64,000 bases of DNA from Brucellaceae bacterium (GCA_020637775.1 JACKJV010000012.1:1-64000); one strand, 5' to 3'. Counted from the first letter of the stretch, positions 27,364 through 36,878 are shown. Notes: a model not told the origin generated them from the sequence alone. Program-made: numbers and translations.

Positions 27364-27478
27364 TTTGCCGGCAAAGCTGTCGGCAGACGCGTCCCGCCGT
27401 GAACGAAACACTTGACTGGGTGGCCGGGAAACCGCCATCCGGTCCTTGACCATTCAACCAGGATGATGAGAGGAACCC

Positions 27479-27907
27479 ATGTCCGCTGCCTATGACAATG
27501 ACAACGTCTTCGCAAAGATCCTGCGCGGCGAGATTCCGTCCCACAAACTCTACGAGGACGATGACACATTTGCATTCATGGACATCATGCCGCGCGGTGA
27601 CGGCCATTGCCTGGTGATCCCGAAGCGCCCTGCCCGCAACATTCTCGATGTCGATCCGGAAAGCTACGCCGCCGTTGGCCGAACCGTCCAGAAAATGGCC
27701 CGCGCCGTCATCAAGGCTTTCGGTGCCGACGGCGTGACAATCCAGCAATTCAACGAACCGGCCGGTGGCCAGGTCGTTTTCCACCTCCACGTCCACGTCA
27801 TCCCACGTTTCGACGGCGTGAAGCTGAAGCCACATACCGGTGACATGGAAGACCAGGACATCCTCGCCGCCAATGCGGAAAAGATTCGCGCCGCCCTGGA
27901 TGCCTGA
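27479..27907 (+). CDS. HIT-family hydrolase
   Basis: The 142-residue protein has the histidine triad HLHVHVIPRF near residue 100 and the family N-terminus FAKILRGEIPSHKLYEDDDTFAFMDI. HIT proteins of this type (HinT-like) are cytosolic nucleotide hydrolases acting on AMP-linked substrates such as adenosine phosphoramidates. AGGAACCC lies close before the ATG. It follows the DUF482 gene by 115 bases and converges with a PAP2-family gene. Confidence 0.93.
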   Translation: MSAAYDNDNVFAKILRGEIPSHKLYEDDDTFAFMDIMPRGDGHCLVIPKRPARNILDVDPESYAAVGRTVQKMARAVIKAFGADGVTIQQFNEPAGGQVVFHLHVHVIPRFDGVKLKPHTGDMEDQDILAANAEKIRAALDA

Positions 27908-27922
27908 AAGCGCTGGCAAAGC

Positions 27923-27945
27923 CAGGAGCCGGTGAACGGCTCCTG
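27923..27945. terminator. Hairpin between convergent HIT and PAP2 genes
   Basis: A perfect 9-bp stem, CAGGAGCCG (27923-27931) with CGGCTCCTG (27937-27945) and a 5-base loop, lies 15 bases after the HIT stop and 15 bases after the PAP2 stop on the other strand. No strong T-run follows on either strand, so it is a candidate shared terminator. Confidence 0.5.
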
Positions 27946-27959
27946 CAAATCCTGTCATT

Positions 27960-29057
27960 TCACCGGGCCGGTGTTTCCTGGCGCGCCATCTTGCCGGCCA
28001 GTTTCCAGGCAGCAACGGAAATCAGCGCGCCAGCGTAACCGTCGACCGCATAGTGCCAGGCAAGAACGACGGACCCGATCTGGATGATTGCGGCATAGAC
28101 CCACATCACGATCGCGAACCGTTTGCTGATCGAGGATGCCGCGAGCGCGAAAAGCACGGCTGTCGCGACATGCATGGAAGGCATGGCCGAAATACCCGCC
28201 GAACCGTATCGTTCGCCCGAATAGCCATCCCACAACGTGTCCTGGACGTTGATCGCCCAGACCGGGACCACCTCGCTCGCCGCCTTCAGATGGGCCATCA
28301 ATCCGGCATAGTTATCTCCCTCTCCAACCAGGGCGTAGAATGCCGGCCCCGCTGAAGACAGGCCGGTGGCGATGAGGAAACCGCCAACAAACCACACAAC
28401 CATGAAGGCAATCATGTATTGCCGCCGCAGGAGCGCGAAGCGGCCCGTCAGAACGCCGCAGATCAGGAAATAGCTGACCAAGACCGCGAACCAGACATTG
28501 TAGGCCACGTTCATCGCCAGAATCGCGTAGGGCGAACCGAATGCTGGCATCAGCACATCATGCGGCAGATAACCGAAATGCAGCCAGCGGTCGGCCTCGG
28601 AGAAGAGCCTGTCGAACGCGAACGGCTTCAAGACCGCAATGGCGGACTTCAGAATGCTGAAGCCTGACGCAAAGATCGTGAAGACAGCAAGCGTGCTGGC
28701 AAAAACATGAATACGGCCATCGCGGGATGAGAAACGGCTCAGCGTTGCTCCAAGGCTGCGCAACGGCGAGCCGGTTGGGTCGCGCCTTGCATGGCGGAAC
28801 AGTTCGACCGCCATCCAGATCGCCAGCATCAGTACGCAATAGAGGGCTGTCTGGCCAAGAAATCCCTGCACAAGTTCCATGTCCGGGCGAATACCCACGA
28901 CAGGTTTGAGCGCGTGGGCGGTCAGCAGCGCCAGTCCTGCTATCAGGAAAAGCAGGCGATCGTGCCAAAGCTGCCGCCCCAGGGCCGAAACGAAGGCTCC
29001 GCTGCGCGCGAGCCGGTTTCCCCGGCCTGGTAAAACCTTGATCTGTGAATCGGACAT
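27960..29057 (-). CDS. PAP2-family membrane phosphatase (inositol-phosphorylceramide-synthase-like)
   Basis: The 365-residue protein has about six membrane helices and ends with the PAP2_3/AUR1-like motif pair: SMHVATAVLFALAA and AWHYAVDGYAGALISV, supplying the phosphatase histidines. An extra loop contains PVWAINVQDTLWDGYSGERYGSAGISAM. Such enzymes act at the membrane on lipid phosphates or transfer phosphoalcohol head groups. It is followed upstream on the same strand by a second, related PAP2 gene (29270-30235), with a 212-base spacer between them. Confidence 0.85.
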   Translation of the reverse strand: MSDSQIKVLPGRGNRLARSGAFVSALGRQLWHDRLLFLIAGLALLTAHALKPVVGIRPDMELVQGFLGQTALYCVLMLAIWMAVELFRHARRDPTGSPLRSLGATLSRFSSRDGRIHVFASTLAVFTIFASGFSILKSAIAVLKPFAFDRLFSEADRWLHFGYLPHDVLMPAFGSPYAILAMNVAYNVWFAVLVSYFLICGVLTGRFALLRRQYMIAFMVVWFVGGFLIATGLSSAGPAFYALVGEGDNYAGLMAHLKAASEVVPVWAINVQDTLWDGYSGERYGSAGISAMPSMHVATAVLFALAASSISKRFAIVMWVYAAIIQIGSVVLAWHYAVDGYAGALISVAAWKLAGKMARQETPAR

Positions 29058-29269
29058 GCGGCACCCTCCGCAATGCTGCTGGCAAATCTTGTTGCGCGGC
29101 CCGAAAGCCGCTGTTGATGCCCCGTTCTTGCAGATCGGGCTTTAAATGCCGTTAAGTCATGGAGATACGACCAGACACTGGAAGACGGCAAAAAGAGATC
29201 CGACCAGTCCGGCTCCGCCGCACGAAACCGGAAGGTCAAGCACTTGTCTGCCGTCCGGAAAGGCGCTCT

Positions 29270-30235
29270 TCAGGCATCGGCGCAGGCCGGCGTCCCGGCC
29301 GTGGACGCGACGGCGGCCGCTTCCTGCGCCAGCTTTTCGGTCCAGGCACAGAATACGCCCGCCAGATACCAGCAGAAAACGGCGATCGAAACGCCCGCGA
29401 GGACATCGCTCATGTGATGCCCGCCATCCACCGGTGTCGCCAGCAGGACCAGCGCGTTGAGAATGAAGGCCGGCACGACGAAGCGGCGCGCCGACAGGAA
29501 AGCAAGCATGATCAGGACACTCAGCGTGCCATGGTAGGAAGGAAAGGAGATCATGCCTTTCAACGTGGCGAAATCGAGCACACGGGCGCCCCCGTCGCGC
29601 AGCTGGAAATAGGTTTCCATGTAGTCGACGTTCACGAATGGTTGCCTTGTGACGAAGAAACTATCCGGCGGCTGTATCGTGCCGACAGCGCCTGCCGACG
29701 GCAGCAAACCGGAAATGACGATACATGAGAGCGCACCGAGCATGATCGAAGCCATGAAGCGCTGTGTCAGCGCAGTACGCCCCGTGAAACTGCTCCAGAT
29801 CACCAGCACCGTGACCTGGGCAAGGGAACTCATGTAGGCAACCATGGAAAGCGGCCCGAAAACCGGGTGATGGATCACGTAGTCCACGTATCCTTCCCAG
29901 TCGAACCCCAGGGCCGCATCGATGGCAAGAAGATAGCTGTCGATCGGCGGACGCCCGGTCGACAGGACCAGATAGCTGAAAATGGCGGCGGCAAGGGAAA
30001 ATGCGACCAGGGCGGCGATTTCCTCGCAGACGATCCCGATTTTCCGATCCTGCGGATCGCGGAAATGCCGGTAGAACTGGCCGAGTCCGAGGAGCAGTCC
30101 GATCATCACAAGGGCAGTTATGGCGCTTTCCACCCGGATGGTGAAATCGCTGGCCATGATCCAGAAAGTGTCAACGAGCGCAAGCATCGCGATCACCAAG
30201 GCCTTGGCGAAGATCTGTATGTCCGTTGCTTTCAT
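29270..30235 (-). CDS. PAP2-family membrane phosphatase, second paralogue
   Basis: The 321-residue protein has about six hydrophobic helices and the motif pair SFPSYHGTLSVLIMLAFLSA and TPVDGGHHMSDVLAGVSIAV, equivalent to the catalytic histidines of the neighbouring PAP2 gene. The order of helices and motifs matches the AUR1/PAP2_3 type. A lipid-phosphate substrate is probable but unknown. The ATG at 30235 has GGGG upstream; another in-frame ATG at 30247 has no visible ribosome-binding site. It lies downstream of azlD on the same strand. Confidence 0.82.
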   Translation of the reverse strand: MKATDIQIFAKALVIAMLALVDTFWIMASDFTIRVESAITALVMIGLLLGLGQFYRHFRDPQDRKIGIVCEEIAALVAFSLAAAIFSYLVLSTGRPPIDSYLLAIDAALGFDWEGYVDYVIHHPVFGPLSMVAYMSSLAQVTVLVIWSSFTGRTALTQRFMASIMLGALSCIVISGLLPSAGAVGTIQPPDSFFVTRQPFVNVDYMETYFQLRDGGARVLDFATLKGMISFPSYHGTLSVLIMLAFLSARRFVVPAFILNALVLLATPVDGGHHMSDVLAGVSIAVFCWYLAGVFCAWTEKLAQEAAAVASTAGTPACADA

Positions 30236-30280
30236 GGCCGGCCCCATGTCAAGAATTGAAGCCAGCCTATCCTGTCCCGG

Positions 30281-30646
30281 TTAGAACCGGGTTAAAGGCA
30301 AGAGGAACATGCCTGCCAGCAAGGCCGCCTCCGCCGCGAGGATCCCGGCGATCATGCGCTTGCCGGCAATCAGGTAAGCCAAGAATCCGATGGCAAGCGC
30401 CCCTGTCCTGACGGCAACCGGCAAGCCTGCGAGCGGTCCCTGCGGATAAACGACAAGATTGCCGATCACCGCGGCCACCAGTGCCGTGGCAATGCAGCGC
30501 ACGAGAACAAGCCATGGCGAGTTTTCGTCGAGACGCCCGCCAACCGCCACACCTGCCCATCGCCAGATGTCGGTCGGCAGCCATCCGGCCACCGCGATGA
30601 AGACGAAGGGCCACCACCAGGCGGTCTCGCCATGAAACATGCTCAT
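30281..30646 (-). CDS. azlD: AzlD-type branched-chain amino-acid exporter subunit
   Basis: The 121-residue protein has four hydrophobic segments (WWWPFVFIAVAGWLPTDIWRW, WLVLVRCIATALVAAVIGNLVVY, TGALAIGFLAYLIAGKRM and a C-terminal helix), matching AzlD, the small subunit that works with AzlC to export branched-chain and related amino acids. Its ATG overlaps the azlC stop as ATGA, and GGGAGGA within the end of azlC is its ribosome-binding site. A short palindrome (30276-30291) sits over its stop codon. Confidence 0.9.
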   Translation of the reverse strand: MSMFHGETAWWWPFVFIAVAGWLPTDIWRWAGVAVGGRLDENSPWLVLVRCIATALVAAVIGNLVVYPQGPLAGLPVAVRTGALAIGFLAYLIAGKRMIAGILAAEAALLAGMFLLPLTRF

Positions 30647-31401
30647 TCCTCCCGCCGCGTCCGTGTTGTCGCGGCATGAAAGGCGAAAGCGCCGAGGCCT
30701 GCGATGAGACCTGCCGCCAGCAGGTCGAAGCCCGGCAGGACCGGATGAAGGACCGGCCCCAGGACCATGCCTGCGATCATTGCTCCATGGCTCGCGCGCT
30801 CGCGCGCCGACGACCAGAGCGAGAACAGGAAATAGGCCGGCGTCAGGAAGACGAGCGCTGCCGACGCCAACGGCGGCAAAGCCGCCGCTGTTCCGTAGAC
30901 GACCACCAGAACAAGCAGCATGCCGGCGACCAGCGTGCAGCCGATTCCGCCATAGAACGCTGTGCGGAATGCGCGCGGCACATGACGAAACCGCTCCATG
31001 GCCAGAACCCAGGACGTGACAGCGACGAAATGCGAAAGCAGGTAAAGCACCCAGTTCCGGGTCCCGCCCGCCCGCATCTCCGGTACGATGGCCACAACCA
31101 TCGGCATCAGTCGCACCGATGTCAGCGTGACCGCGATTGCCGCCGCAGGCAGGGATGCACCGGAAGCCATGGCTCCGAGAAGCACGATCTGAGCCGGCAA
31201 TGCCCAGATGATCGCGGTCATGAAAGCCGCTTCGGCAAGACTCAGGCCCGTGTCGCGGGCGATGGCGCCGAAACCGATGAAGGCGCCGCACAACAACAGG
31301 CCAGGCAGCGAGATGGCCGTGCGTGCACCACGAAGAAACCAGGCACCGGTCTGTCCCGGTTCAACCGGTTCACGTGTTGTCGGAGGATATGGCGTCGTCA
31401 T
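30643..31401 (-). CDS. azlC: AzlC-family amino-acid exporter subunit
   Basis: The 252-residue inner-membrane protein matches AzlC: GLLLCGAFIGFGAIARDTGLSL, ALPAQIVLLGAMASGASLPA, LTSVRLMPMVVAIVPEMR and multiple helices after it. With AzlD it forms an exporter for branched-chain amino acids. The two genes overlap by 4 bases. The region upstream carries the clpA terminator, so azlCD has its own promoter in the 134-base gap or is read independently. Confidence 0.92.
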   Translation of the reverse strand: MTTPYPPTTREPVEPGQTGAWFLRGARTAISLPGLLLCGAFIGFGAIARDTGLSLAEAAFMTAIIWALPAQIVLLGAMASGASLPAAAIAVTLTSVRLMPMVVAIVPEMRAGGTRNWVLYLLSHFVAVTSWVLAMERFRHVPRAFRTAFYGGIGCTLVAGMLLVLVVVYGTAAALPPLASAALVFLTPAYFLFSLWSSARERASHGAMIAGMVLGPVLHPVLPGFDLLAAGLIAGLGAFAFHAATTRTRREE

Positions 31402-31477
31402 GGCATGCGCATAGCATTCCCGCCCGGCCCGTGCGATGCGAAAAAACCTGTTCTCCGGATCAAGCGTCTTTCACCGG

Positions 31478-31510
31478 AAAAACGAAAACGGGCCGCCCGA
31501 AGGCAGCCCG
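31478..31510 (-). terminator. Rho-independent terminator of clpS-clpA
   Basis: On the minus strand a 9-bp stem with a TTCG tetraloop (31489-31510) is followed by TTTTCGTTTTT. It starts about 25 bases past the clpA stop codon. Confidence 0.88.
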
Positions 31511-31535
31511 GAATCCGATTCGTGAGCGGTGCGGC

Positions 31536-34013
31536 TCAGTCTTTGCGCGGCACTTGCGGAACACCGGAGCGGCGCGCGGACTTCGGCGTATCGTCATCGG
31601 GCTTCTCGGCCGGTTTGGCCGCCTTGGCGCGCGGTTTCCTCACCGCTTTCGGCTTGTCCGCAGCCTTCGGCTTGCCTTCCGGATCTTCCTTTTTCGGCTT
31701 CACCGGCACGTCGTCGGCAATGGATTCCAGCTTCAGGCCGGTCTTGCCGTCATCCTTCTCCTCGACGCATACGCGCACCGTGCCGCCCTTTTTCAGCTTG
31801 CCGAACAGCACCTCTTCCGCCAGCGGCTTCTTGATGTGCTCCTGGATGACGCGGCCGAGCGGCCGCGCGCCCATGCGTTCGTCGTAGCCCTTGTCGGCCA
31901 GCCAGGCGATGGCGTCCGGGGTCAGGTCGAATGTGACGCCCCGCTCCGAAAGCTGCGCTTCCAGCTGCATGACGAATTTCTGCACCACCTTGTGGATCAC
32001 CGGCACCGGCAGGGAGCCGAACGGGATGATCGAATCGAGACGGTTGCGGAATTCAGGCGTGAACAGCTTGTTGATCGCCTCCATGTCGTCGCCTTCCCGC
32101 TTCGACGAACCAAAGCCGATCGCGGCCTTGGCCATGTCGGCTGCGCCGGCATTGGTCGTCATGATCAGGATCACGTTGCGGAAATCGATCTTCTTGCCGT
32201 TATGGTCGGTCAGCTTGCCGTGATCCATGACCTGCAGAAGGATGTTGAACAGGTCCGGATGCGCCTTTTCGATCTCGTCGAGCAGCAGCACGCAATGGGG
32301 ATGCTGGTCCACGCCGTCGGTCAACAGACCACCCTGGTCGAAGCCGACATAGCCGGGAGGCGCCCCGATCAGCCGCGAGACCGTGTGCCTTTCCATGTAT
32401 TCCGACATGTCGAAGCGCAGCAATTCCACGCCGAGCGAAGAGGCAAGCTGCTTGGCCACCTCCGTCTTGCCGACCCCTGTCGGGCCGGAGAAGAGATAGC
32501 AGCCGATCGGCTTGTCGGGCTCGCGCAGCCCGGCCCGCGCCAGCTTGATGGAGGAAGCTAGCGCCTCGATGGCCAGATCCTGGCCATAGACCGTGGTCTT
32601 GAGCTTGGATTCCAGGCTGGCCAGAACCGCTTCATCATCGGCCGAAACCGATTTCGGCGGAATACGTGCCATCGTGGCGACCGTTTCCTCGATTTCCTTG
32701 ACGCCGATCTGCTTGCGCCGCTTGGAAACCGGCAGAAGCATTTGCGAAGCGCCTGTCTCGTCGATCACGTCGATCGCCTTGTCAGGAAGCTTGCGGTCGG
32801 AAATGTAACGCGCGGACAGTTCCACCGCCGCCTTGATCGCGTCATTTGTAAACTTGACCTTGTGGAAGTCCTCGAAATAGGGCTTCAGCCCCTTCATGAT
32901 CTCGATGGCGTCTTCCAGCGTGGGTTCGTTCACGTCGATCTTCTGGAACCGGCGCACAAGCGCGCGGTCCTTTTCGAAGAACTGGCGGTACTCCTTGTAG
33001 GTCGTCGAGCCGATGCAGCGGATCGCGCCGGAGGAAAGCGCCGGCTTGAGCAGGTTGGAGGCATCCATGGCCCCGCCAGACGTCGCGCCAGCGCCGATCA
33101 CCGTGTGGATCTCGTCGATGAACAGGACCGCGCCGGGGAAATTCTCCAGTTCCTTCACGACCTGCTTGAGGCGTTCCTCGAAATCGCCGCGATAGCGGGT
33201 TCCTGCCAACAGCGTTCCCATATCGAGCGAGAAGATCGTGGCGTCCCTGAGAACCTCCGGAACCTCGCCCTCGACGATCCGCTTGGCCAGCCCCTCGGCA
33301 ATGGCCGTCTTGCCCACGCCGGGATCGCCGACATAAAGCGGATTGTTCTTGGACCGGCGGCACAGAACCTGGATCGTGCGGCTGATCTCGGACGACCGCC
33401 CGATCAGCGGATCGATCTTGCCGGCCCGCGCCTTGTCATTGAGGTTGATGCAATAGGCGCTCAGCGCATCCTGCTGCTTCTTCTTGGCACCGGCATCCTC
33501 GTCGCTGCTGCCGGAAGCGGTATTGCTCTGCTCCTCTTCCGCGCCGCGCGGCGGACGTGCCTGGCTGGCGCCCGGGCGCTTGGCAATCCCGTGCGAGATG
33601 TAGTTGACGGCGTCGTAACGCGTCATCTCCTGCTCCTGCAGGAAATAGGCGGCGTGGCTCTCCCGTTCGGCGAAAATCGCCACGAGAACGTTTGCGCCCG
33701 AGACCTCTTCCCGTCCGGAGGACTGGACGTGGATCACGGCCCGCTGAATGACACGCTGGAACCCGGCCGTCGGCTTGGAATCCTCGTCATAACCCGTCAC
33801 GAGATTGTCGAGCTCGGTATCGAGATAATGCGTGATCGTGCGGCGCAACTCGTCGAGATCGACATTGCAGGCACGCATCACCGCCGCGGCATCCTGATCC
33901 TCGAGCAGCGCCAGGAGCAGATGCTCCAGGGTCGCATATTCGTGATGCCGCTCATTGGCGAAAGTCAGGGCCTGGTGCAGCGCTCTTTCGAGGCTTTGCG
34001 AGAAAGCCGGCAT
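31536..34013 (-). CDS. clpA: ClpA, ATPase subunit of the ClpAP protease
   Basis: The 825-residue AAA+ unfoldase feeds substrates to ClpP. It has the N-domain ([17 protein letters not shown]), the first AAA+ module (Walker [18 protein letters not shown], Walker [14 protein letters not shown]), the second module ([30 protein letters not shown]) and the ClpP-binding loop near [12 protein letters not shown]. After about residue 760 it carries a Lys/Pro/Ala-rich tail of roughly 65 residues that the E. coli protein lacks. clpS lies 7 bases upstream. clpP is not in the window. Confidence 0.96.
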   Translation of the reverse strand: MPAFSQSLERALHQALTFANERHHEYATLEHLLLALLEDQDAAAVMRACNVDLDELRRTITHYLDTELDNLVTGYDEDSKPTAGFQRVIQRAVIHVQSSGREEVSGANVLVAIFAERESHAAYFLQEQEMTRYDAVNYISHGIAKRPGASQARPPRGAEEEQSNTASGSSDEDAGAKKKQQDALSAYCINLNDKARAGKIDPLIGRSSEISRTIQVLCRRSKNNPLYVGDPGVGKTAIAEGLAKRIVEGEVPEVLRDATIFSLDMGTLLAGTRYRGDFEERLKQVVKELENFPGAVLFIDEIHTVIGAGATSGGAMDASNLLKPALSSGAIRCIGSTTYKEYRQFFEKDRALVRRFQKIDVNEPTLEDAIEIMKGLKPYFEDFHKVKFTNDAIKAAVELSARYISDRKLPDKAIDVIDETGASQMLLPVSKRRKQIGVKEIEETVATMARIPPKSVSADDEAVLASLESKLKTTVYGQDLAIEALASSIKLARAGLREPDKPIGCYLFSGPTGVGKTEVAKQLASSLGVELLRFDMSEYMERHTVSRLIGAPPGYVGFDQGGLLTDGVDQHPHCVLLLDEIEKAHPDLFNILLQVMDHGKLTDHNGKKIDFRNVILIMTTNAGAADMAKAAIGFGSSKREGDDMEAINKLFTPEFRNRLDSIIPFGSLPVPVIHKVVQKFVMQLEAQLSERGVTFDLTPDAIAWLADKGYDERMGARPLGRVIQEHIKKPLAEEVLFGKLKKGGTVRVCVEEKDDGKTGLKLESIADDVPVKPKKEDPEGKPKAADKPKAVRKPRAKAAKPAEKPDDDTPKSARRSGVPQVPRKD

Positions 34014-34020
34014 GAAATCC

Positions 34021-34383
34021 TCACTTTTTCTCCATCACGCATTGCAATGGATGCTGGTGCTGGCGGGCGAAGTCCATCACCTGGGACACCTTGGTCTCCG
34101 CCACCTCGTAGGTGTAGACGCCGCATTCGCCGACACCGTGATTGTGCACATGGAGCATGATCCTTGTGGCGTTTTCGCGATCCTTGAAAAAAAACCGCTC
34201 TAGCACGTGGATGACGAACTCCATGGGCGTGTAATCGTCATTGAGCAACAAGACCCTGTACAGACTGGGTTTCTTCGTCTTCGGCTTGGTCCGGGTGATC
34301 ACGGACGTTCCGCGGCCCGTTCCGTTACCTTCGCCGTCTTCGGCCGTCATCCTCACCGAGTGCCTTTCCGCTGTCGTCATCAT
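34021..34383 (-). CDS. clpS: ClpS, N-end-rule adaptor of ClpA
   Basis: The 120-residue protein binds N-terminal destabilising residues and delivers proteins to ClpA. The conserved core is visible: [51 protein letters not shown]. The first 35 residues are a variable polar extension. Two ATGs at 34383 and 34380 are candidates behind a weak AGAAG; an upstream in-frame start would add unrelated sequence. It is co-transcribed with clpA, 7 bases downstream. Confidence 0.94.
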   Translation of the reverse strand: MMTTAERHSVRMTAEDGEGNGTGRGTSVITRTKPKTKKPSLYRVLLLNDDYTPMEFVIHVLERFFFKDRENATRIMLHVHNHGVGECGVYTYEVAETKVSQVMDFARQHQHPLQCVMEKK

Positions 34384-34555
34384 CGCTTCTTTTCGGGCCC
34401 GGTTCGTTCTCTGTCCTGTCACACGGCTATCATGTAGTTTGCCTGAGACAGATTTTAAGGCCTGCCCTGCGCCTTGCAAGGGTCAGCATTGCTGTCGGCA
34501 TCAAGTTTTGCACACCGGGCCGGCCGGACCATTTCACGGAACCCGCCACGGCACA

Positions 34556-34590
34556 ACGAAACGGCCCCGCCGCGATGCGCGACGGGGCCG
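34556..34590 (-). terminator. Rho-independent terminator after the phasin gene
   Basis: Minus-strand arms CGGCCCCG and CGGGGCCG (plus coordinates 34583-34590 and 34562-34569), with further pairing inside, are followed by TTTCGTTG. The hairpin lies 41 bases past the phasin stop codon. Confidence 0.8.
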
Positions 34591-34630
34591 CCTGAAAGCT
34601 GTCGGATGCCGGCGGAGGCCGGCCGCCGGA

Positions 34631-34960
34631 TCACTTGGCCTTGGTCATGGCCGATTCGAACGGCTTGTATGCTTCCTTGGCGAGATCGGCATAAAGCTCG
34701 CTCATCTTGGTCGCCTGGGCCATGAACTGCTCATAGGCGCTCTTGGCATATTCGCTCTGCAGCTCGATCGCCTTGTCCATGGACTTCACGCCGGAGAGCT
34801 TCTCGAAATAGCCGGAGCCCATCTCCATGGACTTCTTGGCATATTCGGCCGACTCGGTCGCGATGCTCTGGAAAGCCTTTGACATGGAAGCATAGGACTT
34901 CAGGCCATTGTCCATCATTTCCTTGGAGGCGGCGTTCATGTCGTCGAAATTCTTCATCAT
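34631..34960 (-). CDS. Phasin-family protein
   Basis: The 109-residue protein is helical and polar with the Phasin_2 pattern: NAASKEMMDNGLKSYASMSKAFQ, IATESAEYAKKSMEMGS, DKAIELQSEYAKSAYEQFMAQA, MSELYADLAKEAYKPFESA. Phasins coat polyhydroxyalkanoate granules; small family members also occur without PHA genes nearby. The ATG at 34960 matches the usual phasin N-terminus and has GAAAGG upstream. It has its own promoter-like element and terminator, so it is a single-gene transcript. Confidence 0.88.
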   Translation of the reverse strand: MMKNFDDMNAASKEMMDNGLKSYASMSKAFQSIATESAEYAKKSMEMGSGYFEKLSGVKSMDKAIELQSEYAKSAYEQFMAQATKMSELYADLAKEAYKPFESAMTKAK

Positions 34961-35006
34961 CGGGTGGGCCTTTCGATCACGGAAGATCATCTTGTTGCGA
35001 TGCACA

Positions 35007-35036
35007 TATATTGGTGTGCAGCGCACAAAATGTCAA
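35007..35036 (-). promoter_or_regulatory. Phasin promoter with TGC-N3-GCA dyad
   Basis: On the minus strand a perfect -35 box TTGACA (35036-35031) and an AATATA -10 box (35012-35007) are 18 bases apart, 47 bases before the phasin ATG. Between them is the dyad TGTGC-GCT-GCACA (35027-35015). Its TGC-N3-GCA core resembles the TGC-rich sites reported for PhaR repressors of phasin genes, so it is a candidate operator. Confidence 0.55.
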
Positions 35037-35237
35037 GCGGGCCGATGCAATTCAGAAGCGTGAAATAGATCAGTTTCTATTAATGATTTCGTCAACAATT
35101 AAGCAAGTGCGAAAAATCGCATTCACACCTCGCTTACCATAAACGGATTGGTAACGCTGATGACGCAAGATGGCATTTGTCCGTTCTGGCGGCAGCCGCC
35201 GTCCCTGAAAGGAAACTCAAACCATCCAGGTGCGATC

Positions 35238-36518
35238 TTGCGTGCATTCCTTGCGTCCGTTGTCTCTCTCGCCCGAAAAACGTCCCTGGCCGCGCTTGCC
35301 GGCCTCTCGGTTGCCGGTCTGCTTGCCAGCGCGGCGCCGGGCCTTGCCAACTCGAAATATGCCGGCATCGTCGTGGACGCCAACACCGGCAAGACCCTCT
35401 ACGAATCCAGCGCAGATTCCCTGCGCTACCCGGCTTCGCTGACCAAGATGATGACCCTCTACATCGCCTTCGAAGCGCTGAAGGCCGGCAAGGTTTCCAA
35501 ATCGACCCGCATCCCCGTTTCCGCCTATGCGGCGGGAAGGCCGCCGTCGAAACTGGGCCTGCGCGCCGGTCAGACCATCAGCCTTGAATCCGCGATCTAT
35601 GCGCTTGTCACGAAATCAGCCAACGATGTGGCATCAGCGCTCGGTGAATATTTCGGCGGTTCCGAAGCGGGCTTTGCCAAGATCATGACCGCGAAGGCAC
35701 GTGCGCTCGGAATGAGCCGAACGGTTTTCCGCAATCCCCATGGCCTGCCCGATGCCCGGCAGGTCACCACCGCGCGTGACATGGCCCGCCTGGGCATCGC
35801 CCTGCGCGAGCATTTCCCGCAATATTACAGCTATTTCTCCACCAGGGTCTTCACCTATGGCAAGCGCCGCTACCGCAATCACAACCGCCTTCTGGGCAAG
35901 GTTCGCGGCGTTGACGGCATCAAGACCGGCTATACCCGTGCCTCGGGCTTCAATCTGGTATCGTCCGTACGCAGCGGCAAGCGCAGCATCGTCGCTGTTG
36001 TCATGGGCGGCCGGACCGGTGCCAGCCGCAACGCCCAGATGAAAAAGCTGATCGCCGCCTATCTGCCCAAGGCCTCCACACGTGACCGGGGAAATCTCGT
36101 CGCCAGGGGCAAGGCTGCGCCGGTACAGGTTGCCGGCATTCCGCCCCTGCCGCGCACCGACATTCCGGTGCCTTCCAGCAAGCCGGTTTCCGTGGCCACC
36201 ACGACATCCGTGGCGAGCGCGTCGTCGACGCCGCTTGTCGACCCGGTGAAGACGGCGGCCGTCCCGCCGGCGACGGGTTGGGTGGTACAGGTCGCTTCCA
36301 TGCCGTCGCGCGATGAGGCCGTGCAGTTTCTCGACCGGATCAAGGGGAAGGCCGGCGCGGTTCTGGCAAGTGCGGAAGGGTTTACGACAACCTTTGAAAA
36401 GGACGGCACCCTTTACTATCGCGCCCGCTTTGGCGGCTTTGCAGGCAAGGATGCGGCCTGGAAGGCCTGTTCGTCGCTCAAGCGCCGCAAGATCAGCTGC
36501 TACGCGACAGAGCAATAG
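35238..36518 (+). CDS. D-alanyl-D-alanine carboxypeptidase with C-terminal SPOR domain
   Basis: This periplasmic penicillin-binding protein trims the peptide stem of peptidoglycan. The catalytic motifs are SLTKMM (SxxK), SAND (SxN) and KTGYTRASG (KTG). A proline/threonine-rich linker leads to a SPOR domain (GWVVQVASMPSRDEAVQFLD... ARFGGFAGKDAAWKACSSLK), which binds denuded glycan at division sites. I chose the TTG at 35238 because it yields a normal signal peptide ending GLA; an ATG at 35160 would place the hydrophobic stretch too far from the N-terminus. The product is then 426 residues. Confidence 0.9.
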   Translation: MRAFLASVVSLARKTSLAALAGLSVAGLLASAAPGLANSKYAGIVVDANTGKTLYESSADSLRYPASLTKMMTLYIAFEALKAGKVSKSTRIPVSAYAAGRPPSKLGLRAGQTISLESAIYALVTKSANDVASALGEYFGGSEAGFAKIMTAKARALGMSRTVFRNPHGLPDARQVTTARDMARLGIALREHFPQYYSYFSTRVFTYGKRRYRNHNRLLGKVRGVDGIKTGYTRASGFNLVSSVRSGKRSIVAVVMGGRTGASRNAQMKKLIAAYLPKASTRDRGNLVARGKAAPVQVAGIPPLPRTDIPVPSSKPVSVATTTSVASASSTPLVDPVKTAAVPPATGWVVQVASMPSRDEAVQFLDRIKGKAGAVLASAEGFTTTFEKDGTLYYRARFGGFAGKDAAWKACSSLKRRKISCYATEQ

Positions 36519-36606
36519 CAGCGCCCACACCGGCCGACAGGCCGAAGAGAAACCTTTGTCGCCCCATTCTCCGGGGCTCTGTAGATGCGTAATTCGGGGA
36601 AATGTC

Positions 36607-36864
36607 ATGATACAGCAGAACCATGTATCCGCGCCTGGATCGGTTTCCGCACAGGCCTTGACGCCGGCAAATCCGCTCGTCACCGCGCGGGATGCCCTTG
36701 CCTCCGGCCGGAAGGCCACACGTCTGCGTACGCGCGATCTTGTCGGCCTCCTCATCTGCCATGGCGCGCGCGCCCTGCGCCAGTCGCGCGAACCGGTCGC
36801 CGTGCGGTTGCGCGTCGAGGGCATTCGCGGCGCAGTCGCGGTTCGCTACAACTATCGGGGCTGA
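36607..36864 (+). CDS. Small basic protein of unknown function
   Basis: The 85-residue product is arginine-rich (MIQQNHVSAPGSVSAQALTP... RKATRLRTRDLVGLLICHGA... VRLRVEGIRGAVAVRYNYRG) and has no recognised domain, signal peptide or membrane helix. GGGGAA lies before the ATG at 36607. It fits between the carboxypeptidase gene and the convergent mipZ stop, leaving 14 bases. I cannot assign a function, and a spurious frame is possible, although the C-terminal half looks like a folded beta-rich segment. Confidence 0.5.
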   Translation: MIQQNHVSAPGSVSAQALTPANPLVTARDALASGRKATRLRTRDLVGLLICHGARALRQSREPVAVRLRVEGIRGAVAVRYNYRG

Positions 36865-36878
36865 GGGCTGCCGCCGCG

